The notes under the pieces: generated by a model | What the model was told of the DNA's origin: nothing | Databases searched by the model: none | What the model saw: only the letters and a program-made list of their open reading frames with translations | In this document: one piece after another, positions 1-10,062 of the stretch | Numbering within the stretch: position 1 is the stretch's first letter | Layout of the letters: each line of letters opens with the position of its first letter | Translations under genes and position numbers: made by a program | DNA from: Flaveria trinervia | Taxonomy: Eukaryota > Streptophyta > Magnoliopsida > Asterales > Asteraceae | DNA length: 64,000 bases | Assembly: GCA_025506515.1 (NCBI GenBank) | Contig: CM046454.1 | Location: forward strand, 66,522,503 to 66,586,502 | Direction: 5' to 3'

Positions 1-2163
1 TGATCGATATATTCTACCACTTGATGAGTGAGATGCACACTCATGGAGTGGTTACTTCGATGGAGGATAAGGTATCCAACTTTGATGATGGATTACCAGA
101 AAAATGGGCTTTGTTTGTTTCAAATCTCAGACAGAATGGAATGCTCTCGAAGTTGGATATAAATGACTTCATTCTGAAACTGAGAGAAGAAGAGCTTAGG
201 ATGAAGTATCGAGCCCAAAAGGCTAACTACGATTAGAATCATGCACTCTACATCCTTCGGTCAAGACATCTGGAGCACCACTACAAACCGCCTTCATCTC
301 AAGCGCAGCAGTTCCAGCACAACCCTCAACTTCAGGATCCGAAACGTTAGGGTCGTCCAGCACCCAATATATGATACCTGAAGCTAACGCAGCAAAACTA
401 AAAACCAACAACTTCGGGAATGTGATTGTGGAGGTGGCCAGAGAACATATGGACCTCTTAGCTGTGGTGGTTCAATCCTACGATGGATTAGTTGCTAGAA
501 AGATAGGAAGTTGCCACCTGGCAGATGATGATTATGAGCAGGTGGATGAGATGGAGTTGGAATGGATGGACATAATGTGGGCTCTGGCAAGTGCTGTCCG
601 ACGAGCTAAAAAGTTTGTCAAAAAGACCGGACAGAACTTGGTTGCCATAAAAGACACAACCTTTGAATTCGACAAGTCAAAGGTTACTTGTTTCAACTGT
701 GGTGAGAAGGGACACTTCAAGAGGGAGTGTGTAAAACCAAAGAAGACGGATAATGGCAATCCCTTCTCGTCCTTTAATCGTCAGGAAAATGCCACATCTA
801 GTAGTTCTACCTCATCCAGTAAGGACCCAAAAGCCTTAACTGCGAACGATGATGAAGGACAGTACTGGAGCTTTCGGTTCGTCTCACCGGGAGAGTCCAA
901 CATAGCTAGTGTGGACGATATTGATGACGATTCTGCTAGTGAGGGAGAAATAGCAGTAGAGCTCGCGATGTCAAATTCTGAAAACACTGCAAAAGTGGTC
1001 AACCACCTGCCTGAAGAAGAAAAATCTGCATCATCATCTGAATCACCAGATGCAGAGACAACCAAGTCTGCTCTCATGGTTGATTCCTCTTCAACATCTC
1101 AGGTAAGTACTACTGACCAGCTGTTTAATAATCATGCTTGCTTAGAATGTAATAAATTCAGAGAAAGTATAGATTCAAAATTTGCTAGGTTATTAGATCA
1201 TAATGATAGCTTAGTAAAGGACCTGGAACTGTGCACAGAGGCAAATAGAGTGTTAAAACAAAATGATCACAATTACAAAGAAAAGATAGACCTATTGAAT
1301 AAACAGCTTAGGGAAACTGAGGTAGTTGCTTTTAACCAAGCGAATGACATTAGGTACTATCTAAACTCCCTAGAGGACACTAAGAAGCAAAAAGCAGTTT
1401 TAGAAGTAGAAGTCAACTCATTAAAACAAAAACTGCATAGTTGAACAAGCTCATCACACATTGTCCAACACTTAGTGAGAGAGAGAAATAATAGGGAGGG
1501 GCTGGGATACAAAGTGGTTCCACCACCACCTGAGACCTTGATGAACACAAAAAGTAAACCAATTAAAAATAACTCCATCAAGGATCACGTGATGTCCACT
1601 CCTCTGGTTAAGGATCCAGTGTCCATAGGTAAATCAAGTGAATCTGACTCTAAACAGAAGGAGGCCACTTCAAAGGCAGTTGGCAAGATGCCTTGTGTTA
1701 ACCTGGAAAAAGAATTTGAAAAGGTTAGTTTAAGTCGGGATCAAACAAAGTCAAACAAGAATCTAAAAAGACTATAAAACCTAACCAATCACGTGCATCA
1801 TGTCACAGTCCAGGTAAACAAGAGATCAAAGATGTAAAACTAGGTAAAGCAATTAAGTTTGTAAAACCAACTCATACATCTAACAAAAAAGTGTCTCAAT
1901 CGAAACATAATAAGGTCAACTATATGACATCTGCATCTCCACCAAAAAATAGAAAGCATCAAGTTAAAAGCAGATCCTGCTATAACTGTGGAGAGTATGG
2001 TCACATAGCGTCTCACTGTCCTTATTCCCAGACACCGAGGAGGAAAGTTGACCTTTCTACAACTACAACTAGCTCTTTTAAGAGGAACTCTATGACGCCT
2101 CCAAAAAGGGCTAATGAACCTAAAGTTCAATCCATCAGCCAGTCGTTTGTTTATCACAAATAG
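1..2163 (+). pseudogene. Broken copia gag (UBN2-type) with two zinc knuckles
   Basis: This is the structural capsid protein of the retroelement. It reads as several frame-broken blocks (21-236, 371-1444, 1475-1777, 1891-2163). The first block is the end of the UBN2-type gag domain with LPEKW and LRQNGMLSKLDINDF. The second contains a CX2CX4HX4C knuckle at 689-730 (CFNCGEKGHFKREC), an acidic Ser-rich linker, and a heptad-like Leu/Lys-rich segment that is probably coiled coil. A second knuckle lies at 1978-2019 (CYNCGEYGHIASHC). Two knuckles separated by a long coiled-coil region is the arrangement in SIRE-type gag proteins. In-frame stops at 236 and 1444 show it is not functional. Confidence 0.9.
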
Positions 2164-2333
2164 GCCTTACACAAATCTGGATTATGGAAAGAAAAAACCT
2201 CCTCAGTGTCTGAAAATGAGAACAAACAGAAATCTGAGCTTCCCTCAACCTTAAGGTCAATGGGTTGAGTTTATGATGTGTGATGCCTCAGGAAACCCAA
2301 GCCAGTTAAGGCTTGGGTTCCTAACATGAACTA

Positions 2334-2690
2334 ATGTTTTCATTGATTGTGCAGGGTGTTCGCTATAGTGCTGAGACTAACACGTGGATTGTAGATAGCG
2401 GAGCATCCAGGCACATGACAGGGAACAGAGCTCTCTTATCAAATGTTAGACAAATTAAAGGAGGGCATGTTTCATTTGCTGAAAACAAAGGCGGGTACAT
2501 AACAGCCCAAGGAGAAGTGGCAAATAAGAAAGTTAAGTTTGATAAGGTAAACTATGTCCAACAATTACAAAATAACTTGCTTTCAGTTTCTTAAATCTGT
2601 GATAAAGGATTCAGGGTAGTTTTTGACAACAAGAAGTGTTACGTTCTAAAGAAGGACTACGTGATCCCGGAGGACCAGATCCTATGTCAG
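2334..2690 (+). pseudogene. Copia protease and start of pre-integrase domain, truncated
   Basis: The aspartic protease motif WIVDSGASRHMTGN sits at 2385-2426, with the catalytic Asp in DSGAS. It is followed by the block GHVSFAENKGGYITAQG typical of copia protease. A TAA at 2592-2594 interrupts the reading. The following pre-integrase piece (CDKGF.VVFDNKKCYVLKKDY) stops abruptly near 2690, where the sequence jumps to the polypurine tract. Integrase, reverse transcriptase and RNase H are absent. Confidence 0.88.
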
Positions 2691-2705
2691 CTTCAAGGGA
2701 GAGTT

Positions 2706-3439
2706 TGTTGATACATATGTACCTAGATTCTGATCTGAATGTAATATGTCTTTATTGTCTGTGCTTATGTAATCGTTGGGTACTTAATGAAATACAAATG
2801 TTTGGTTGTGTTTATAATGTTTAATATTTCATTAATGAGTTGTTTAACGCATACTGACTTGATTATATAGGTTTGTGGTTGTTTGAATTAATAAATAATG
2901 TTATGACAATTAACATTCAAACTTAATAACATGAAGTCATCATGCGAATGGCCCATGCTAATGGATCATACGCATGAACAACTTTATACGAATGACTCAG
3001 TCGCATGACTGAACCAGAAGACTGGATCAGTCGTATGACTATAACATGAGATTGACTCAGTCGCACGACTAAATACTCAGTCGTGCGAATGGATCAACCA
3101 CATGGCTCAATTGCACGAATGAACCATGCTGATGGTTCAGTCGCCCGAATGAGCAACCCTAGCCTATAAATACCACATAATTCGTGGAAAACCGTAAGCA
3201 TTCAATCCACTTCGACTCCAGACGTACCCTAGCCGTCCAGAAGCCTCTAAATTTGTACTCCAAGTTCATAGAACGCTGCAGATCGATTCCTAATCGATTC
3301 TTGACGTTAGATTCAATACGTTATTGTTTTTACGTGCGTTCTCACTGATTGGATCGCTAATCAAATAGGATTCCGCACTATTTGGTTTGGTTTAACACGT
3401 TAATCAGTTGGTGTTTCGTTCAAATACCAGATCCTAACA
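2706..3439 (+). repeat. 3' LTR of partial copia element (family A)
   Basis: The LTR begins TGTTGATACAT and ends ATCCTAACA, and aligns along its length with the LTRs at 24232-24948 and 37683-38400. A polypurine tract (CAAGGGAGAGTT) ends just before it. It contains a cluster of near-palindromic TCAGTCG-NN-CGACTGA words at about 2935-3155, followed by the TATA-like CTATAAATA at 3164-3172. The next five bases, GAAAG, would be the right target-site duplication; the left one is outside the window. At 734 bp it is slightly longer than the other two copies. Confidence 0.93.
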
Positions 3440-4705
3440 GAAAGCATGGGTGGTATTTATGGTCAGAAATCACTTATTACCTAAATTTTACGGGGGTTTA
3501 TTTTATAAATGTAGGTTAGAGGTTTATGATCATCGGAGTCATCTTTTGGTGGTGATTTGCATATACCGAAGAAAGTTAATAGAGAAATTATCACAACAAA
3601 TTACCATTTTGATTGTTATTGAGTTTTTAACAACAAATAAAGGAAAGGGGAAGAGGGATTAGTGCTCAATCATAATATATAAACGTCAATGAAAGTAAAT
3701 GGCGATTTTGTTTGACCACGTGTATATGTTTTGGCATTTGTATTATAAGCAAACATATATTATACTTTATTGTAAGTGCATCAGAAATTTAAGCATTACT
3801 TTTTATATGAGTGTCTTAATCTATATGTAAAATTATCATCTATCCTCTTTTCACTTTTATTATAAAAGATATAGATAAATATTAAAATTATTAAACTTAT
3901 AATAATATGCCTCTAGAAAAATATTAGTATTATAATTATTATAAATATGAAGATTTATATAAGTTATATACTTAATATTTAAATAAAATAATATACTTAA
4001 TTAAATATTATTTAGTTATAAAAATATAATTAGTAAATATAAATTTAAATGTCAATTTATAGTATCATAAACAAAATAAAATTTAATGAAGTGAAATAAA
4101 TAATATCATTATTAAAATAATATATTAATAATGTTTATTAAATACATGAAAGAGACAAGTTTACCATATTAAATGTCAAGTTTTATTAAATTAGTGGATA
4201 AATTTACCATATTACCCCTAAAGTGTCTTAAAATTTTAATCAAATCCCTATTCTACCCCTCTTAAATATGATGCACTCATTTGTACATATTGCTTTAAAA
4301 CTTGTATTTTTGGCAAAATTACATTTTTATCCAAAGAGATGTATTATATAGTAGTATAGATAATTCTTGGTCGTTATATAAAAATTTAAAGGAAATCAAA
4401 AGTTAAAAACGAGAAAAGGAAAAAAAGATATACTGAAAAATATTTAGGGTTTCAAATGAGTCAAGCCGAGCTATGAGCTATCTCATTTGTCTTAACGAGC
4501 CTGAAATATGAGAGTGGCCTCGGCTCATTTGTATACAAGCTGTACCAAGTCGGCTCGCAAGCCAACTTAGTTATTTAAAAATAATTACTTTGTTAATTTT
4601 TAAAAATGTTTATATATATAAAAATATAATATTATGTTCGTTTGTCTTAACTCGTCAAAATAATCATTCGGCGAGATTGATATTTAATGAACAATGATAT
4701 TCTTT
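3440..4705. other. AT-rich intergenic DNA, no gene seen
   Basis: No credible gene is present. An open frame at 3450-3662 has no recognisable domain. From about 3700 the DNA is very AT-rich. At 4445-4565 there are repeated GAGCC/GGCTC words, an old repeat whose counterpart may be at 7210-7330 on the far side of the TIR element. Confidence 0.6.
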
Positions 4706-5230
4706 AGTGTAAACTTCACTTTTGTTACTTGTGTTTGGGTTTAAATAATGGTTTTCATCCAAAGGTTTCGGAATTATTTTTTTCCTCCTTGTGGTTTCTG
4801 ATTTGTTTTAAATAACTCCAACCCACTAACACTATTAATTTTGTCTATTAAATGAAAGGGTATTTTAGTTATTTCATATTTAGGGTTAGTTTAGTCATTT
4901 ATATAGAAAGCTTTTAAACATTTTTATAGTTGAGGGACCATTTTGTAAATTATAAAACTTTTAATATTTTTTAGAGTAAATTACATTTTTCATCTTTTAA
5001 TATTGTATCAAATTTAAGGTTTTATTCTTAAACTAAGAAAATTACAGTAAACATTCTTACGTTTAGAAAAGCTTGCACGTTTCGTCCTTTCCTCTAATGG
5101 ATGTTAATTTTGTCCGTCAAGTCAGATCATGTGTTTTCCATGTGAGGGTAAATTGGTCTTTTTACCCTTATAAAAGAATTAATTAATTATTAAACCCATC
5201 TTACCCCACCCACCCTACCTCATCCATAAC

Positions 5231-5247
5231 TCTCTCTCTCTCTCTCT
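5231..5247. repeat. (CT)n microsatellite
   Basis: Uninterrupted CT dinucleotides inside the nested TIR element. Confidence 0.9.
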
Positions 5248-5805
5248 ACTCTTTATCTATCAACCATTTCTACACTTGAAGTCATGTCTCTGGCGACCAC
5301 CACCGGTGATATCTTTGGCACCATCACCACTACTGTTGTTATGTCTCTCTCACTCATCTCCTTTACTTTTTCTCTATCTCATGGGTAAAGAACTCTAGAT
5401 CTAAAGAATATTTATGATTTCACAAAACCTAGATCTAGTGGAAGTGATGGTGGTTTATGATGATGGAGGTGACAAAAACAATGGTCGGCTGATTGCAGGT
5501 TGGGGTTAATAGTGGTATGATGTTGGTGGCCAGATGATTGTAGGCTGGGGTTGATGAAGGTGGTGATGGTAGTGGTTGGGTGGTCACGAGTAGGGGTTTG
5601 GTGGATGTGATAATGGTGGTGGTTGGGTGGTTGGGTGGTTGCGGGTTGGGGTTTGATGGGGGTGACGATGGTGGTGGTGGGTTTTTGTAGGTTGAGATGG
5701 TGGTGGTTTTTTGGATGTGTATAATTGATTTGGAGTTTCAAATCATAATTTTGGGTGTCGATGATATGATGATGAAGAAGATGATGATAATAATAAAAAG
5801 ATGAA

Positions 5806-5840
<35 letters not shown>

Positions 5841-5841
5841 C
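5806..5841. repeat. (GAT)n microsatellite
   Basis: About twelve GAT triplets in a row. Read on the minus strand they produce the poly-Ser start of a spurious 143-residue open frame. Confidence 0.9.
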
Positions 5842-6209
5842 AATAAAATGGGGGTGGGGTAGTAGATGATAATGGGGGTGATGGTGATGATGGGGTAAGG
5901 TGGTAGTGGTGGATAGTGAAGATGATGATGATATGGATTAAGTGGGTCTAGGTTTGTTTAATTGTTTTAATATTCATATCGGTTAAAATAACTAAATTTT
6001 CCTCATGTGCAAGGCACATGATCTGATTTAACAGAAAAATCAACGTCTGTTATAGAAAGGATGAAACGTGCAAGATTTTTTAAACTTAAGGATGTTTACT
6101 GTAATTTCTTTAGCTCAAGAATGAAACTGAAATGTATTATATACCTAAAGGACGAAAATTTAATTTATTCTATTTCTTAACTTCAGTTCTCTCTATCTCT
6201 TTTCTTCCA

Positions 6210-6267
<58 letters not shown>

Positions 6268-6279
6268 ATATATATATAT
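6210..6279. repeat. (CT)n-(TA)n compound microsatellite
   Basis: A CT run passes directly into about 27 TA dinucleotides with one interruption near 6257. It lies inside the outer TIR element, just right of the inner one. Confidence 0.92.
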
Positions 6280-7102
6280 GATGGTGGTGCGGTCGTGGTG
6301 GTTTACGGTTTGATCAAAGGTGATGATTTAGGGTTCAGGCCAACTTTCCTCAACTAGATCACCACACCACTACCACTGCCAGATTTTGTTTAACTATCCA
6401 CCATCATTATCGACAATCACAATCACCTCGGAAACTGTATTTTTGAAAACCCCAAACCACTATCGAACCATTAAACACGACCGCCTAAGTAATTACCACT
6501 GATCCCTAACCTAAATGCTAACCTTATAGCCTCCCATAATTGAACTAGAAACCCTAACGAACATCGAGAATTGAAGCCTTATCTTCGATGATGATGCGTG
6601 TGAGTTTAGAGATGACTTACGATGGTGCCAGTGGTTGTGTGGGTGGTGGATGGTTAGTGGTAAGGGTTCATGTTGGTCGAGATTACGAGGATGATGATGG
6701 TGGTAGAGGTGACGATGTAAGATGTGAGAATGATGAGGTGAAGCTGGTGGCATCGGAGGTGCTATAAAGTGGTAGTAGTGGAGGACGGTGGTGGTGTTAT
6801 AGGGTTATATCGGAGTTGCTTGTGGTGGAAGTGAAACAAATGAGGGACAAAAGGGTAAGGGTAGGTTATTAAGTGATTTTAAATATTTTAGCAATTTATA
6901 TTACCATATTTATGAAATTGGTCCTTCAATAGTTTTAGATGAGTTACATAGTTAGTCCTTGTTAGAAAATTTACTAAAATGCCCTCCTATTTAACAAAAA
7001 ATAACTAACGATGTTAATGGGTGAAGTATAATCAAGATTGACACTTTGAAGGTAAAGAGTTATTTAAACTAAACCATAGGGAGCAAAATTAAAGTTTACT
7101 CT

Positions 7103-7493
7103 ATTTTTATTCAAATTGACCATATATGTATAATATATTTAAATAATATAATATAAATTTGGTTATAACTTATAAATATTATAATGTAGACTTTGATTAA
7201 AAGTAACCAATAAAGAGCTCACATGTGAGCCAACGAGCCAGCTAACAAGCGGGTCATGAGCGAGCTAACCTAACTCGAGCTCGGCTCATTTTCAACCCAA
7301 TCCTATTTCAAACGAGATTCGAACGAGTTATGAGTTAGTGGGCCTTTGAAGCAACTTTACTAGAATTTATTGAAAGCTTTATAAAAACAAACTAAGAGAG
7401 TTGGTTTAAAGTATAAACAAATCAAATGAACAACATACGTGACAAAAAGACGAAGGCTGTACATAATAACATTAAAAAAAACATGTCACACCC
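7103..7493. other. AT-rich spacer with GAGCC/GGCTC-word repeat
   Basis: No gene is seen. The stretch 7210-7330 is dense in GAGC, GAGCC and CTCGGCTCATTT words similar to 4445-4565. Both may be halves of one old repeat split by the element at 4706-7102. Confidence 0.4.
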
Positions 7494-8265
7494 TTAAAAT
7501 TCACGTGCGGGGTTTTACCGCAAGGCAAGTGAACAAACCAGGATCTCAATCATTAGTTACTCAAAACAACACTATATGCAACGTTTAAAAACAAACCAGA
7601 GATTAAAAAGTTTAAAACTACATGGAAGCGTTTAGTAAGTTAAACCCAAAGTATGTAAAGTGTAACATTGGAAACACGCGCCAACCTAATATTTGTAAAC
7701 ACATAAATTAAAATCCAAATGTCAAGACATAATAAGAAGCTTTGAAATGCATGCTGGACTAGTGATGTGCTCTTACTGGAAATCATAGTTACCGACTTGA
7801 GAATAACAAACTAAAAGAGTCAACACAATGGTTGGTGAGTTCAAGAGTTTGCGTTTAACATAATCATTAATAGTTGTGAAACATAAGAAGTGCATTGAAG
7901 TAGATAGCTAGTCTATATTCATAAGTAATAACCATAGTGATTTCGCTATCGAAGCTGACTATGTTTCGTTTGTTGCCTCCCGTCATGACTTCCCAGGTCC
8001 TGACAATATTTCTGTTTAGGACAAAATTGCACCCGTTTGACCTCGAGTCGCATAGGTGGGGTTCATCAGACCAGTAGTACTACTCAAAATTTCCTGCTAA
8101 TTACCAATACTAACGATCCAAAAGTGTGAGGGCTTCTAAGGTATAACACACTATGATACACTATACACAACTTATAATAATAATATAGCGTATGTAAATA
8201 GGTATGTTATCTTCCCCAAAAGAGAGTGTATAAAAAGTGGGGCATGAACTCACCTCGTGTGCAAA
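7494..8265 (-). repeat. Probable degenerate gypsy-type LTR fragment
   Basis: The segment starts TGTCACACCCT and continues with a CGGGGTTTTACCGC block, then a TGGTTGGTGAGTTCA block, and ends near GGGGCATGAACTCACC. I recognise this order as typical of reverse-oriented gypsy LTRs in Asteraceae sequence. No internal region, partner LTR or target-site duplication was found, so the right end is arbitrary and the assignment is tentative. Confidence 0.4.
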
Positions 8266-8984
8266 TGAATGATAACAAAAGCTAATGACGGATGGAAAGA
8301 CAACCTTTTAAAGCTAATGACGTGTGGATTTTATTTACTACCTTGGTTTTAAAGTGTGTGTTTATCCTTCTACTCTAATAAAAGAGTAACTAAGGGTGAT
8401 ACATGTAATAATCATATTCATTCTCTTCAAATTTTCCTGATTCTTTCTCATATTAAATAATTACTTAAGTTACTAATAATATTATTTAATTTTTTTAGAT
8501 TAAAAATAACATTAATACATTAAAAAATAGATCTTTTGTTAATGTTATTTCTAGAGAAATAAATTTTATAACATACTTTTTTGAAACATCAAACTTGTTT
8601 AAATATGAAGTATTTTCATATTGGTGGTTTTAAAAAGAATAATTTTTATAAACTAAAAATAATTAAATTTGAGAATTGTAGTAAGAAAAGTTTAAAAAAT
8701 GACAACTTTTAAACGGTTTATTTTAAACAAAATGTATATTTAATTTTAAAGTAAGTTGATATCGTTGTTTTATTACTTGTAGTCCATACTCACATGTAAT
8801 TTAGTTATATATTATCTTAAACTATCTTCTTAAAATTAATGAATTGTTATTTAATTTATTCTAACCATGTAATGCATGTGTTTATTAAAGCTAGTAATAT
8901 ATTCTAATGGGAGAACAAACACTTCGTGGCAGAGAGTTCAATGATTTTCAACATATTAAAATAAAAACATAGATAGAAAAAACT
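8266..8984. other. AT-rich intergenic DNA, nothing recognised
   Basis: No coding potential, RNA gene or clear repeat boundary was seen. The stretch 8430-8880 is strongly AT-rich. Confidence 0.5.
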
Positions 8985-9174
8985 TAACACAAATTTCCAT
9001 GTGCACCGGGTAGCCTTTTTATATTGTTACAACCGCATCTCAACAAAAACTTTACATAAGAAAAAGCAAAGTGTAACACAAGTTTTGTGCAGTTTTTCTA
9101 TTTTGTTAAAATAATATAACCTTCTTGGAACACCACCTTCGATCCTGTGGTGGATATTTTTACTTAGACCTTTA
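8985..9174. mobile_element. Left arm (part 1) of a long-TIR DNA element split by the outer copia
   Basis: This stretch aligns, with gaps, to the reverse complement of about 54640-54825. Matching words include CTTTTTATATTGTTA, AAAAACTTTACATAAG and GTGGATATTTTTAC just before the break. The match continues on the far side of the outer copia at 53022 (TATTAATAGTTAAAATACAAATTAAAC). Removing the copia and one CTTTA therefore rejoins a single inverted-repeat arm of roughly 450 bp. The outer end is uncertain by tens of bases. Confidence 0.55.
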
Positions 9175-9977
9175 TGTAAGGTTTTATGTAAGGCTAATGC
9201 ACCTAAAACATCCAAAGTCTTTCATGCATGCATGCATTGAAGTACAGAGTATAAATGCTTTAGAAGTTTTACACCATACATTAGAATTATTCTAAAAGTA
9301 AAATCTTCTGAAGCCAAGACCAATATCTTCCAAAGCCAAAAGTGAAGTCTTTGGAAACTTCAAAGACAAAGTCTTCCGAAGCCATAAGTGAAGACTGATT
9401 TCTACTGAAGACTTTTGAACACATGCTTTATCTGATGTACTTTACTATAAAGCTGAACCACTTTCTGTTGCAACTCTGTTCAGTCACCAACTTACAAAAG
9501 TTGGTGTAAAGTTCCATGCTTTTGGTAACTGTACATTGAGGTCTTGAGTCTGTGCTTTCTATTTTTATGTACTTTCATCCTTTTTGTAATATATTAAAAT
9601 GTTTATGGCATGTCATAGTCACTAGACAAAAGGCAATCTGCCTTTTGTCTCTATATTTTATTTTGTTGTCCAACTCAATATTTTCCATCTTGCCTTCTAA
9701 TTATGGCCGGCTGTGGGATGTAGTATAAAGTATCTCAGGTCCTTGTAACTTTCTTTATACTTTGTAACACATGTAAAAGGACTTGAGAGAAATATGCATC
9801 ATCCTTAAAAATCAATACTTGTGTTTTTTTGTCTCTTGTTATGTCTCATTTTTTGCTTGTGTTCTAAGTATCTAACCTTTGTGTTACCAGTTCCTTATTT
9901 GATCTGTTAAGTTTTCACGAATACCTCTCCTTATTATGTGTTGTGTTGTAACTGACCATCCCTCAAAAGGTCATGCA
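9175..9977 (+). repeat. 5' LTR of outer copia
   Basis: The 803-bp repeat begins TGTAAGG and ends at TCATGCA. It matches 52285-53021 along its length. It is about 66 bp longer than its partner because of extra imperfect units of a CTTCNGAAGCCA-type word at about 9300-9400. A TATA-like CTATAAAG lies at 9445-9452, just downstream of that palindromic cluster. Confidence 0.92.
9445..9452 (+). promoter_or_regulatory. TATA-like box in outer copia LTR, downstream of CTTCNGAAG cluster
   Basis: CTATAAAG follows within about 30 bp of the last of several CTTCCGAAG/CTTCTGAAG/TTTGGAAAC-like words at 9305-9415. The 3' LTR copy has CCATAAAG at the equivalent site, so its TATA has decayed. The promoter function is inferred from position. 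Confidence 0.5.
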
Positions 9978-9979
9978 AT

Positions 9980-9991
9980 TGGTATCAAAGC
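9980..9991 (+). other. Primer-binding site, outer copia
   Basis: TGGTATCAAAGC lies two bases after the LTR end. It is the usual plant copia primer-binding site complementary to the 3' end of initiator Met-tRNA (TGGTATCAGAGC), with one change. Confidence 0.88.
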
Positions 9992-10062
9992 ATTCCAGGC
10001 TCTTGATTCAAGATCTTACTATCTTAAGATCCCTCACACACATAAAACACTTAACATCTCAA

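Larger units (their letters stand above)
1..3439 (+). mobile_element. Partial Ty1/copia element (SIRE-like family A), internally deleted
   Basis: This is the right-hand part of a copia retrotransposon whose 5' LTR lies left of the window. It holds gag with two CCHC knuckles, a protease remnant, a short piece of the pre-integrase region, and then directly the polypurine tract and 3' LTR. Compared with the near-complete relative at 24232-38400, everything from the pre-integrase domain to the 3' end of the third ORF is missing, about 9 kb. Stops and frameshifts break gag several times, for example the TAG at 234-236. The copy is dead. Family membership is clear from near-identical gag, knuckle, protease and LTR sequence. 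Confidence 0.93.
4973..6171. mobile_element. Long-TIR element nested inside the previous one
   Basis: The stretch 4973 to about 5165 matches the reverse complement of about 5985-6171 over nearly 190 bp. Shared words include AATTACAGTAAACAT, CTTGCACGTTTC and CAGATCATGTG. The core holds G-rich GGTGGTGG/GATGAT simple sequence, which gives long spurious Ser/His-rich open frames. There is no transposase. Its arms are distinct from those of the outer element, so this looks like an independent insertion. Confidence 0.65.
4706..7102. mobile_element. Long-TIR nonautonomous DNA element (outer of a nested pair)
   Basis: The segment 4706 to about 4955 is an imperfect inverted copy of about 6895-7102. 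The ends read AGTGTAAACTT on the left and AGAGTAAACTT on the right when reversed, and both continue into a matching stretch including a GTTTAAATAA-like word and a GGACCA word. No transposase is visible inside. The long, diverged arms suggest a Mutator-like or fold-back element. The flanking 9-mers (ATATTCTTT and ATTTTTATT) match at only 6 of 9 positions, so the target-site duplication is not proven and the ends may be off by a few bases. Confidence 0.55.

Noticed and set aside
3450..3662. 70-residue open frame after the left LTR
   Set aside because: Lies in AT-rich DNA, no recognisable domain, no supporting promoter or homologous copy in the window.
5412..5843. 143-residue Ser/His-rich open frame on the minus strand
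   Set aside because: It is the translation of GAT and GGT simple sequence inside a TIR element; no domain and no codon signal.
6511..6753. His-rich minus-strand open frame
   Set aside because: Again low-complexity GATGAT/GGTGGT sequence inside the TIR element.
9980..9991. tRNA-like sequence near LTR ends
   Set aside because: Only the 12-18 bases complementary to tRNA 3' ends are present; these are primer-binding sites, not tRNA genes.
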